Below, piece after piece: positions 56,267 to 64,000 of a stretch of DNA of 64,000 nucleotides. The position numbers and the translations under genes are program-made. Every line of letters begins with the position of its first letter. Within the stretch, counting starts at the first letter, position 1. Source of the DNA: Glaciimonas sp. PCH181 (GTDB lineage: Bacteria > Pseudomonadota > Gammaproteobacteria > Burkholderiales > Burkholderiaceae_D); assembly GCF_003056055.1 (NCBI RefSeq), contig NZ_PYFP01000002.1, positions 186,001-250,000 on the forward strand. The letters are read 5' to 3'. Under the pieces are notes generated by a model. That model searched no databases, was not told the DNA's origin, and saw only the letters and a program-made list of their open reading frames with translations.

Positions 56267-57904
56267 TTACTTGAACAGCACAAACGCTTTTTGTAAAGTC
56301 ACGGCAATTCCCCAGACCAACGGGATACCAACCGCTGCCCATGAAAACACCAGCAACGCAGGGTTTCCACCAGTACCGATCAAACGCATATCGACTACGA
56401 CTGGGGCATCAGTGCCATTGCTGGCGATTTTCTCGTGCGCAAGATGCTTCTCTTGCGCCAGTTCTTCCGGCGTCATGAAATACTTTGCGGCGACCGGACG
56501 TATCAACAAATTGCAGATCAAGCCAAGTACCAACATACCAGCCAAAATGTACATCGTTGTGTTGTAAACCGATTCTCTCGGCATTCCCAACGACAATTGA
56601 TACTCACGCATGTAGTTGACAACCACCGGGCCCAAAATCCCGGCCGTCGCCCATGCAGTCAACAAACGGCCATGAATCGCGCCAACCATCTGGGTCCCGA
56701 ACAGGTCAGCCAAATACGCTGGTGCTGTCGAAAAACCACCGCCGTACATCGAGACAATCAGACATACCGCTGAGACGAATAACGCCATACTTCCCGCTGC
56801 GCCAGACCAAGGCAAACTAACGAACAAGATAAAGCCCAACACAAAAAACACCATGTACGTTTTCTTGCGGCCCAGATAATCTGAACAGGATGCCCATACA
56901 AAACGACCGCCGATATTGAACAAACTGATTAAGCCGGTGAAACCTGCTGCAATCGCGGCGATGGCACTTTTTTGTTCCAACGACAATTCAGAGAATTTCG
57001 TCGCAACGCCAAGCAAACGCCCGCCAAACACTTCTTGCAACATGGGTGACGCCATACCAATCACGCCAATCCCAGCCGACACATTCAGACACAACACCAG
57101 CCACACCAACCAGAATTGCGGGATGCCCCAAATCTTGCTGACGTGGACATGTTTCTGCGTGATCATCGTGTTGCTAGTCGCCGCTGGCGCTGTCCAGCCA
57201 TGCGGCTTCCAGCCCGACGGAGGAATCCGATAACCGAACGCCCCTGCCATCATGAAAACAAAATAAATGACCGCCATCACGACAAAAGTCTGCCAAACGC
57301 CGACGCTGGTATCGTTCGCAAAATGCTGCATCAACTTAAATGCCAGTGGACTACCGATCAACGCGCCGCCACCAAAACCCATAATCGCCATCCCGGTAGC
57401 CATACCGCGCCGATCCGGAAACCACTTAATCAACGTCGATACTGGCGAGATATAACCCAATCCCAGACCAATCCCGCCGATCACTCCCGAACCCAGCCAC
57501 ATCAGCCAAATTTGGTGTGTATACACCCCGAGGGCTGAAATCAGTAAGCCACCAGACCAGCACAATGCGGAGACAACACCTGCCTTGCGTGGACCAACGT
57601 GCTCCAACCAGCTACCCCAGACTGCTGCCGATGTCCCCAGAATGACGAAGAACATCGTAAATATCCAACCCAGCATCGAGATCTTCCAATCGCAATTACT
57701 GGCGAATATCTCTGCAAAAAAACCGATATCTTTACCGCAAGCGATGGATTCTCGAATGCCGATCGCCTTGGATAAAGGCAACCAGAAAACTGAAAAACCG
57801 TACGCCATCCCGATGCACAGATGAATTGCCAGCGCGGCCGGTGGAACTAGCCACCGATTGAATCCCGCTCCGGCAATAGTCCGCTCTTTCGATAATAAAT
57901 TCAT
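56267..57904 (-). CDS. OxlT-like oxalate/formate antiporter (MFS)
   Basis: The 545-residue carrier has about 12 membrane segments and the MFS motif between helices 2 and 3 region (GSWLEHVGPRKAG). The N-terminal MAYGFSVFWLPLSKAIG and GLGLGYISPVSTLIKWFPDRRGMATGMAIMGFGGGALIG are features of the oxalate/formate antiporter family. A cysteine-bearing external loop near residues 50-80 makes it longer than OxlT. It may exchange formate or oxalate across the inner membrane. Next to fds, supply or loss of formate is the likely job. No frc or oxc genes for oxalate breakdown are in the window. Confidence 0.85.
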   Translation of the reverse strand: MNLLSKERTIAGAGFNRWLVPPAALAIHLCIGMAYGFSVFWLPLSKAIGIRESIACGKDIGFFAEIFASNCDWKISMLGWIFTMFFVILGTSAAVWGSWLEHVGPRKAGVVSALCWSGGLLISALGVYTHQIWLMWLGSGVIGGIGLGLGYISPVSTLIKWFPDRRGMATGMAIMGFGGGALIGSPLAFKLMQHFANDTSVGVWQTFVVMAVIYFVFMMAGAFGYRIPPSGWKPHGWTAPAATSNTMITQKHVHVSKIWGIPQFWLVWLVLCLNVSAGIGVIGMASPMLQEVFGGRLLGVATKFSELSLEQKSAIAAIAAGFTGLISLFNIGGRFVWASCSDYLGRKKTYMVFFVLGFILFVSLPWSGAAGSMALFVSAVCLIVSMYGGGFSTAPAYLADLFGTQMVGAIHGRLLTAWATAGILGPVVVNYMREYQLSLGMPRESVYNTTMYILAGMLVLGLICNLLIRPVAAKYFMTPEELAQEKHLAHEKIASNGTDAPVVVDMRLIGTGGNPALLVFSWAAVGIPLVWGIAVTLQKAFVLFK

Positions 57905-57933
57905 ATGTCCCCCACCTTTGTAAGACGATCATT

Positions 57934-57953
57934 ATATGTATCGAATTACATAT
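57934..57953. promoter_or_regulatory. Palindrome in the oxlT/regulator intergenic region
   Basis: ATATGTA-TCGAAT-TACATAT is a perfect 7-bp inverted repeat with a six-base spacer, 30 bases upstream of the oxlT start and about 280 bases before the divergent regulator gene. Its AT-rich halves resemble the half-sites of ModE-like operators. It is the only strong palindrome in the 326-base gap. Confidence 0.55.
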
Positions 57954-58230
57954 GTTTGGACATGTTCCTCATATTATTTATCTATTATGCGGATAGTGTG
58001 GGGCGCAGGGAACAAAATACCATTAAGATTGGCAATCTTCAATAGGTAATATTTTGCATATTGCTTTGTTTGAAATAGTGTAATTTAATGGCTCTCATTT
58101 ATCATCCTCACCCGCGCCCACTCAGCTGAATCAGTGAGCACCAAATTAGTAGCAACAATCCGCACCACCCTGAATTGCAATAAGGATGCAAGACGGTTAA
58201 ATGCGCTGCTGGATTTTATGGAAAAGCTGC

Positions 58231-59307
58231 ATGTATAAAGTCACCATCAAGCCGCATTGGGAAATTGGACAACACTCTGACGACTCGCTCGACACGGCAG
58301 CGCTGCTGGCGCTACTCACGTCAATCAGGGAAACCGGATCGATTTCGAATGCGGCTAAAGAGACCAAACAGTCCTATCGGCATGTGTGGGGATTATTGCG
58401 CGAGGCCGAACAGTTATTCGGGCATCCATTAGTGATTACCGAGCGCGGTCGCGGCAGTATCCTAACCGCGCTGGCAGAGAAATTAATCTGGGCTGACCGT
58501 CGCATTGCAGCGCGTTTGTCGCCAACACTTGAAAGTCTGGCCTCAGAGCTGGAAGGCGAACTCAGCAAAGCCGTTGCCGGTTCTTCCAAAAAGATACGCC
58601 TGAATGCCAGCCACGGTTTTGCGGTGGCAGCACTGCTGAACCAGTTAAATGCCATTCATTTGCCACTTGATCTGCGCTATCGCAACAGCACCGATGCCGT
58701 CTCAGCCCTGTCTCGCGGCGAATGCGATCTGGCCGGATTTCACGTGCCCTTTGGCGAATTTGAAGAGGCAACCGTTGCCCTGTATGCCCGCTGGCTAAAC
58801 AAAAAGATGCACTGTTTGATTCATCTGGCGGTGCGCAAGCAAGGATTGATGGTCGCGCCAGGCAATCCAAAAAATATTCAAACACTGTCGGATCTGGCCG
58901 GTACGGGCGTATCTTTCGTGAATCGACAAGCCGGTTCGGGCACGCGCATGCTGCTAGAAATGTTGCTATCCAAGGCTGGTGTAGCGCAATTAGCGATAGA
59001 AGGATTTGAAAGTACGGAATTTACCCATTCGGCAGTAGCTGCCTTCATCGCCAGCGGCATGGCTGATGTTGGATTCGGCGTACAAACTGCCGCAGAGCGG
59101 TTTGGTCTGGAATTTATCCCATTAATCAGAGAACGTTATTTCTTCGCGCTGCCAATCGCCGCGATGCAAGACCCATTGATGCAACAGGTCATCACGACAA
59201 TACAAACCGACGCTTTCCGTCAGGTCGTTAATCAGCTGGCTGGCTATGACGGCAGTGCAACTGGCGAAATTTTTTCACTTTCAGATGCATTTTCCAGCTT
59301 AAGTTGA
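58231..59307 (+). CDS. ModE-like HTH regulator with substrate-binding domain (probable formate/fds regulator)
   Basis: The 358-residue protein has a ModE/LysR-like winged helix in residues 15-90 (TAALLALLTSIRETGSISNAAKETKQSYRHVWGLLREAEQLFGHPLV). The rest is a periplasmic-binding-protein-like sensor (PBP_like). There are no TOBE/molybdate domains, so it is not ModE itself. ATG 58231 (MYKVTI) is preferred over 58201, as the HTH alignment begins there. Divergent from oxlT and the fds operon, it resembles the FdsR position in Cupriavidus, and is the likely regulator of formate oxidation. The effector is unknown; formate or molybdate are candidates. Confidence 0.85.
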   Translation: MYKVTIKPHWEIGQHSDDSLDTAALLALLTSIRETGSISNAAKETKQSYRHVWGLLREAEQLFGHPLVITERGRGSILTALAEKLIWADRRIAARLSPTLESLASELEGELSKAVAGSSKKIRLNASHGFAVAALLNQLNAIHLPLDLRYRNSTDAVSALSRGECDLAGFHVPFGEFEEATVALYARWLNKKMHCLIHLAVRKQGLMVAPGNPKNIQTLSDLAGTGVSFVNRQAGSGTRMLLEMLLSKAGVAQLAIEGFESTEFTHSAVAAFIASGMADVGFGVQTAAERFGLEFIPLIRERYFFALPIAAMQDPLMQQVITTIQTDAFRQVVNQLAGYDGSATGEIFSLSDAFSSLS

Positions 59308-59377
59308 AGCCTGTTCGAGTAAGGCCGCGACTGACTTGTAGTGCCATATAAGAATGAGGACTAGTCATGTTTGCCCC

Positions 59378-60775
59378 TTATTCCCGCGTCACCGTCACCT
59401 TGACATGACCATTCTGACCAGCACCCCATCCGGCAACCAGAATCCCGAAGGCTACGACAATAAACAATATGGCACTGGTGTGCCAGCCGTCGCTTATGTC
59501 GTGCATGATACCGACAGCAAGCGGCCCTAGCGCCGCAATACTGTAGCCAAAGCCTTGCGCCATCCCGGATAACGAAGCTGCAATATGCGGATCGGATGAG
59601 CGCAATACGATTAGCATTAAGGCAATGCTGAATGTGCCGCCCTGCCCCAATCCCAGTATCACAGCCCACCACCAGACCGCACCGATGTCGCTGATATCGC
59701 CACTGGCAAAAACGCTGGCAACACTGCCGCCCAGCCCCCCAAACAAGCAGCCCATCATCCCGGTTGTGGTAAAGATCACCGCCAGGATAATCATTAAGCG
59801 CTGATCCTTGCCACGGGTTGCCAGCCACGGCCCACTAAACGCCGTGATCAATTGGGATGAGACTGACAGCGACATCAACAAACCGGCATCCAGAGGCGTC
59901 ATCCCACGCGAAATCATGATCGTCGGCAACCAACCGAATACGATATAGGCCAGCGCTGACTGCAAGCCTAGGTACAACGTTACTTGCCATGCCAGTTTAC
60001 TGCGCAAAACACCACTTACGCGGTAACGATGCTGCCCTTGATGTCCTCCTGAAAGCGACAATCGCGGCGCAAGTTGCGGCCACCAAATGACCGCAGCAAG
60101 TAACGCGGGCAACATCCAAAACGCCAACGCGACCCGCCAATCACCGCCCGCCAGTTGTTTAATCGGCACCGTAATCCCGGACGCCAACGCCGCCCCAAGC
60201 GACAGCGCCATCGTATATAAACCGGTCATTACACCGGCATGACGCGGAAAATCACGTTTGATAATCCCCGGCAACAAGACCATCACCACGCCGATGCTAG
60301 CGCCCACTAGCAAAGTCCCCGCAAACAAACCCTGCACACCTAGAAAAACCCGCAACGCCATGCCGGCGGCTAATACCAATAAAGCCGATAAAATTACCCG
60401 CTCAGCCGACCACCAACGCGCCAACAAAGGTGCCAACGGTGCAAAAATACCAAAGCACAGCACAGGTAAAGTCGTCAGCACTCCTGCACCGGCCGAGGAT
60501 AAACCAGTGCCCTGCCGCACCATCTCCAGGATGGGTGCAAGACTTGATAACGCCGGGCGCAAATTGATGCCTACCAAAAATATACCCAGCACTAACACCA
60601 GCTTTGATTGCGCAAATCTAGCCGCAGCGCTAGCGGCGACATGCTCTATTTCAGAGGGATGCGGTAATGTACTTTTTTCATCGATGTCCTCGTCATGATT
60701 GTTGACCTCAGCATCGACCAGCAATAACTCTGCCTTAGGCGTTATGCATAAAGCGCCGCCCTCGTTTTGCATCAT
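59378..60775 (-). CDS. CynX/NimT-type MFS transporter
   Basis: The 465-residue carrier has about 12 membrane segments after a soluble, acidic N-terminal extension of about 57 residues. GINLRPALSSLAPILEMVRQGTGLSSAGAGVLTTLPVLCFG is the signature of the CynX/NimT family (cyanate or nitroimidazole carriers). Such genes are often annotated as cyanate transporters, but no cyanase gene is here. The substrate is unknown. It is convergent with the fds regulator, with 70 bases between them. Confidence 0.87.
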   Translation of the reverse strand: MMQNEGGALCITPKAELLLVDAEVNNHDEDIDEKSTLPHPSEIEHVAASAAARFAQSKLVLVLGIFLVGINLRPALSSLAPILEMVRQGTGLSSAGAGVLTTLPVLCFGIFAPLAPLLARWWSAERVILSALLVLAAGMALRVFLGVQGLFAGTLLVGASIGVVMVLLPGIIKRDFPRHAGVMTGLYTMALSLGAALASGITVPIKQLAGGDWRVALAFWMLPALLAAVIWWPQLAPRLSLSGGHQGQHRYRVSGVLRSKLAWQVTLYLGLQSALAYIVFGWLPTIMISRGMTPLDAGLLMSLSVSSQLITAFSGPWLATRGKDQRLMIILAVIFTTTGMMGCLFGGLGGSVASVFASGDISDIGAVWWWAVILGLGQGGTFSIALMLIVLRSSDPHIAASLSGMAQGFGYSIAALGPLAVGIMHDISDGWHTSAILFIVVAFGILVAGWGAGQNGHVKVTVTRE

Positions 60776-61023
60776 TACAGCGTCTCCGGTTGGTACTATT
60801 TTAAATTTCCCATAATCATATACGCTTAATATGAAAAATTAACATTAAGCCAAGGACTAGCAAACAAGCGTCTTGGCAAAGGGCGTGATGACGCATGATA
60901 TTTTGATAATTAATGTGCGACATTTCTGGAAATCGCCTAAATAAAGGGTTTTTTCGGCTCCTTTATTGATCCAGCCTTTAAAATAGCGCGTTATCCGCAA
61001 ATAGCGGACTTAAAGGAAAAGTA

Positions 61024-61818
61024 ATGAAGAAAGTATCAAAAGCCCTGTTATGTATCGCCTCAAGTGTTGTTCTATTGGCAGCATGCGGCAAGCAAGAAAG
61101 CAAAGAAGAAAAAACGGCATCGGCCGCCGCACCTGCTGAATATATTGTCGGTGCAGAAGCCACCTTTGCGCCATTTGAATACCAGACTGAACAAAAGGAA
61201 ATCGTTGGCTTCGATGTCGATCTGATGAACGCCATCGCCGACAAAGCGGGCTTCAAGGTCAAATTCGTCAACACGCCGTTTGAAGGCATTTTCAACTTCC
61301 TCGCCCAAGGCGACCGCGATCTGCTGGCCTCGGCCATCACGATTACCGACGAACGCAAACAAACGGTCGACTTTTCTGAACCGTACTATGAATCGACGCA
61401 ACTGATCGTGGTGCCAAAAGGTTCGACAGTCACCAAATTTACAGATTTGAAATCATTGACCGTCGGCGTCCAAAGTGCCACTACCGGCGATGAAACGGTA
61501 CAAAAACTGCTAGGCAAAAGCAATCCTAAAATCAAACGCATGGAATCCGCGACGTTGGCGCTAAAAGAACTCGAAGGCGGTGGTGTGGATGCCGTTGTTC
61601 TGGATACCGGTCCGGTCAAAAATTACGTTAAAAATAACGCTTCGCTCGGTTTTCATTTCATCTCTGACCCGGATTTTCCGAAAGAGTATTACGGCATCGC
61701 AGTTAAAAAGGGCAATACCGCCTTGCTAGCCAAAGTGAATGATGGTTTAGCCGCTATCAAAGCGGATGGCACCTACCAGAAAATCTTCAGCAAATACTTT
61801 GCCGACGACGTTAAGTAA
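61024..61818 (+). CDS. Lipoprotein amino acid-binding protein, copy 1
   Basis: The 264-residue protein has a lipoprotein signal with the lipobox L-A-A-C at residues 18-21. The mature part is a type 2 binding protein: YIVGAEATFAPFEYQTEQKEIVGFDVDLMNAIADKAGFK and DRDLLASAITITDERKQTVDFSEPYYES. It belongs to the polar amino-acid-binding group (GlnH/ArtJ type). As a lipoprotein it would be tethered to the membrane. An AAAGGAAAAG ribosome-binding sequence precedes the ATG. Its close paralogue and the permease gene follow on the same strand. Confidence 0.92.
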   Translation: MKKVSKALLCIASSVVLLAACGKQESKEEKTASAAAPAEYIVGAEATFAPFEYQTEQKEIVGFDVDLMNAIADKAGFKVKFVNTPFEGIFNFLAQGDRDLLASAITITDERKQTVDFSEPYYESTQLIVVPKGSTVTKFTDLKSLTVGVQSATTGDETVQKLLGKSNPKIKRMESATLALKELEGGGVDAVVLDTGPVKNYVKNNASLGFHFISDPDFPKEYYGIAVKKGNTALLAKVNDGLAAIKADGTYQKIFSKYFADDVK

Positions 61819-61942
61819 TTTCCCTTGGCGCAAGCCTGCAGCACGATAGAAGGTGCACAACCCGCACGGGTTCACCATCCCCTAAAGAGAACTTCATCCG
61901 GCGAGATATTTACCTCTCGCCGACGATTTTTTGAGAATTATC

Positions 61943-62761
61943 ATGAAACAAATTTTTCGATATTGCTTTCCGGTTTGTGCCGTTGTCATGGCACTGGTAA
62001 CGCTGAGTGCATGTAATAAACAAGATGCAAACTCCGACACTAAAACGTCCGAAGCGCCCGTTACCGAACATGCTGCCTATGTGGTTGGCGTCGAATCTGC
62101 CTATGCGCCGTTCTCTTCAGAAAATGAAAAGAAGGAAGTTGTCGGTTTCGATATTGAAGTGATGAAAGTGTTGGCTGACAAAATCGGCATTGCGGTCAAA
62201 TTTGTCCCGACACCATTCAAGGGAATTTTTAATTTCCTTGCGCAGGGCGACCGTGATTTACTGATTTCGGCGATTACAATTACCGATGAACGGAAGCAGA
62301 CTGTTGACTTTTCGACGCCGTATTTTGAGGCTAGCCAATTGATTGCAGTGCCTATTAATAACACTACGGTACAAAAATTTACCGACTTGAAAAATCTTAA
62401 AATCGGGGTCCAAAGTGCGACCACTGGTGATCAGGTAGTGCAAGAGTTAGTTGGCAAAAATAATCCGAATATTAAGCGGCTCGATTCGACGCCATTGGTA
62501 TTGAAGGAGCTTGAAAGCGGCGGCGTCGATGCGGTCGTGGCCGATGATGCCGTGGTAAAAAACTATATCGCGAATAATCTATCGGCACATTTTCGCGTGA
62601 TTTCGGATTCCAGTTTTCCGAAGGAATATTACGGGATAGCGGTGAATAAAAACAACCCCGCGTTGCTGGCAAAAATAAATCAGGGACTGAAGGAAATCAA
62701 GGCGGATGGCAGCTTCGATAAAATTAGCGAAAAATATTTTGGTCCGGCAAAAAATAGCTAA
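61943..62761 (+). CDS. Lipoprotein amino acid-binding protein, copy 2
   Basis: The 272-residue protein has a lipobox L-S-A-C at residues 21-24. It shares with copy 1 the blocks GVESAYAPF, FLAQGDRDLL and SAITITDERKQTVDFS, so the two come from a tandem duplication. I chose ATG 61943 (MKQIF) over TTG 61931. Two binding proteins for one permease would widen the ligand range or serve different amino acids. The gene is 124 bases after copy 1 and 324 bases before the permease. Confidence 0.9.
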   Translation: MKQIFRYCFPVCAVVMALVTLSACNKQDANSDTKTSEAPVTEHAAYVVGVESAYAPFSSENEKKEVVGFDIEVMKVLADKIGIAVKFVPTPFKGIFNFLAQGDRDLLISAITITDERKQTVDFSTPYFEASQLIAVPINNTTVQKFTDLKNLKIGVQSATTGDQVVQELVGKNNPNIKRLDSTPLVLKELESGGVDAVVADDAVVKNYIANNLSAHFRVISDSSFPKEYYGIAVNKNNPALLAKINQGLKEIKADGSFDKISEKYFGPAKNS

Positions 62762-62917
62762 TGAGTAAGTCACCAATAGGTGGACGTACCTGAATATGGG
62801 CTTTAATTTTGGGTACGGTATAATTTTTCGTCATTTTTACGCGCCAAAATGCGTGACTTGCGAGGCATTGCGGGATTGAAAAATCCTCACTGAATGAATG
62901 AGGCAGAATAAAACGCA

Positions 62918-62963
62918 CCGATTTATCTGCATTGATAGTTGCCTATCGATGCAGATAAACCGG
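62918..62963. repeat. 21-bp stem hairpin between binding protein and permease genes
   Basis: CCGATTTATCTGCATTGATAG and the pairing right arm differ at two positions over 21 bases, with a four-base loop. No T-tract follows. It could be a partial terminator, a transcript stabiliser, or a repeat. The rest of the 324-base gap is featureless. Confidence 0.65.
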
Positions 62964-63085
62964 TGAAACGTTGGCATTGCGAAATGCAATGTCTGACAAT
63001 TTTTTCTGTTTCATCCAAGCTCGGCAAGCTTTCAAAGTTACGCATTTTCTATTCATTCCGTCGCACTGCTTTTTCTTAACAAAAT

Positions 63086-63829
63086 ATGGATTTTCGCTGG
63101 AGCATCATCCAAGGCTACGCGCCACTGTTCGTCCAAGGTTTTTTCATGACGTTACAGGTGGCCGTGATCAGTATCATCATTGGGACTATCCTGGGTCTTT
63201 TTCTGGGGATGTTGCGGGTTGCCGATGTCAAACACGGGCCGTGGAAATGGCCTTTTCGGGCGGTCCGTGCGCTAGCTAGCTTTTACGTCGCATTTTTTCG
63301 CGGTACGCCGTTGTTCGTACAGATTCTGTTGATTCACTTTGCGGTTATGCCGGTGTTGATTCATCAGGATAATGGTTTGCTGATTTCGGGTGAGCTGGCG
63401 CGTACTATCAAGCAGAACTATGGGGCGTTTATTTCTGGTGTGGTGGCGCTGTCGCTGAATGCGGGTGCTTACATTTCGGAGATTTTCCGGGCGGGTATTC
63501 AGTCGATTGATCGTGGTCAGACTTATGCTGCGTCTAGTCTTGGGATGGGGTATCGGGCGACTATGCGGTATATCGTGCTGCCGCAGGCGTTTCGGCGGAT
63601 GTTGCCGCCTTTGGGCAACGAGGCGATTACGTTGCTGAAAGATTCGTCGCTGGTGTCAGCGATTGGGTTGGCGGAATTAGCTTATGCGGCGCGCACGGTC
63701 GCGGGCGCTTACTCGCGGTATTGGGAGCCTTATATTACGATTTCGGTGGTGTACTTTACGATGACAATATGTTTGGCTTCGTTGGTGTCGCGGTTGGAGA
63801 GGAAGTATGCTGCGCCGGGGCGACATTAA
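63086..63829 (+). CDS. Polar amino acid ABC transporter permease
   Basis: The 247-residue inner-membrane permease has five or more membrane segments and the HisM/GlnP-type pattern: GFFMTLQVAVISIIIGTILGLFLGML at the start, then AFFRGTPLFVQILLIHF. The EAA loop is GMGYRATMRYIVLPQAFRRMLPPLGNE, which contacts the ATPase. It is the transmembrane partner of the two lipoprotein binding proteins. The ATPase gene is not in the window; downstream a large inverted-repeat element interrupts the possible operon. The codon use shifts to G/T-rich near the 3' end. Confidence 0.93.
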   Translation: MDFRWSIIQGYAPLFVQGFFMTLQVAVISIIIGTILGLFLGMLRVADVKHGPWKWPFRAVRALASFYVAFFRGTPLFVQILLIHFAVMPVLIHQDNGLLISGELARTIKQNYGAFISGVVALSLNAGAYISEIFRAGIQSIDRGQTYAASSLGMGYRATMRYIVLPQAFRRMLPPLGNEAITLLKDSSLVSAIGLAELAYAARTVAGAYSRYWEPYITISVVYFTMTICLASLVSRLERKYAAPGRH

Positions 63830-63848
63830 GGGGGATTATTTTGGCTGA

Positions 63849-63986
63849 TTAGTCGGTAATTGAAACGGGGGTTTCTCCGTGGTTAGTTCGCCGGAGGTAG
63901 CCCGGCAGCGAGCCACTTTTTCTTGCTTCGGCTAGGTGCCCCCGGCCTGTAGCCACGGAGAAAAACCCGTTTCTATTACCGACTAA
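63849..63986. repeat. 138-bp inverted-repeat element at the window end
   Basis: Each arm is 34 bases: the left arm begins TTAGTCGGTAATTGAAACGG and the right arm ends TTTCTATTACCGACTAA, with three mismatches. The 70-base interior contains GCCGGAGGTAGCCCGGCAGC and CACTTTTTCTTGCTTCGGC. From memory, similar sequence with GTAGCCCGGCAGCGA and CACTTTCTTTTGCTTCG is a dispersed repeat in Oxalobacteraceae genomes, so this looks like one copy, partly degraded. It lies 20 bases after the permease stop and may also act as its terminator. Confidence 0.7.
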
Positions 63987-64000
63987 CTAAAAACCATTCA

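Overview
The window is ordinary chromosomal DNA of a betaproteobacterium, most probably of the family Oxalobacteraceae (Collimonas/Herminiimonas/Glaciimonas type). This rests on the gene content and order: an rpsU-yqeY-dnaG-rpoD block with a Lys/Ala-rich, 854-residue RpoD; an fdsGBA-fdhD-fdsD formate dehydrogenase operon; zapA with a 6S RNA gene beside it; a TIGR04438 Trp-rich peptide; and a ferredoxin-type CysI with a DUF934 partner. Base composition is moderate and even. I see no prophage, CRISPR array, intact insertion sequence or toxin-antitoxin pair.

Layout. 1-1.4 kb: the end of a DHA2-type drug exporter and a 40-residue lipoprotein. 1.5-9.9 kb: assimilatory sulfate reduction, with cysB divergent from a TauE/SafE exporter, cysI, DUF934, cysH, cysD, cysN and cobA. 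Sulfate is activated to APS by CysDN, reduced by a 4Fe-4S CysH, then by siroheme CysI; CobA supplies the siroheme precursor. 10-17 kb: a LysR regulator, gluQ, rhlE, tsaD, an ECF sigma factor with a small zinc-finger protein, and ybiB. 17-22 kb: a CPA2 antiporter, a YbdK-type ligase, a BaiN-like flavoprotein and an orphan Wzz-domain protein. 22-28 kb: the macromolecular synthesis block and tRNA-Ile2(CAU). 28-31 kb: ohr/ohrR peroxide defence and gshA. 31-36 kb: folD, oligopeptidase A, a periplasmic glutaredoxin-like protein, holC and a helical protein.

36-44 kb is an amino-acid region: dadA, a divergent Lrp regulator, and three paralogous LivK-type binding proteins with no permease or ATPase genes, interrupted by a type IV pilin. 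44-49 kb: cytochrome c, TIGR04438 peptide, LysR-lgt, EVE protein, 6S RNA, zapA, a ZapB-like coiled coil and a FUSC protein. 49.7-59.3 kb is a formate module: fdsGBA-fdhD-fdsD, an OxlT-like oxalate/formate carrier, and a divergent regulator with a ModE-like DNA-binding domain. 59.4-64 kb: a CynX/NimT-type exporter, two tandem lipoprotein amino-acid-binding proteins, their probable permease, and a large inverted-repeat element at the end.

The least explained features are non-coding: three MITE-like inverted-repeat elements (2.6, 36.5 and 63.9 kb), matched operator-like palindromes at ohr and ohrR, AT-rich palindromes at the formate promoters, a 6S RNA gene recognised from sequence, and a 22-bp tandem duplication over the lrp start. 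I did not find a clearly new multi-gene system.
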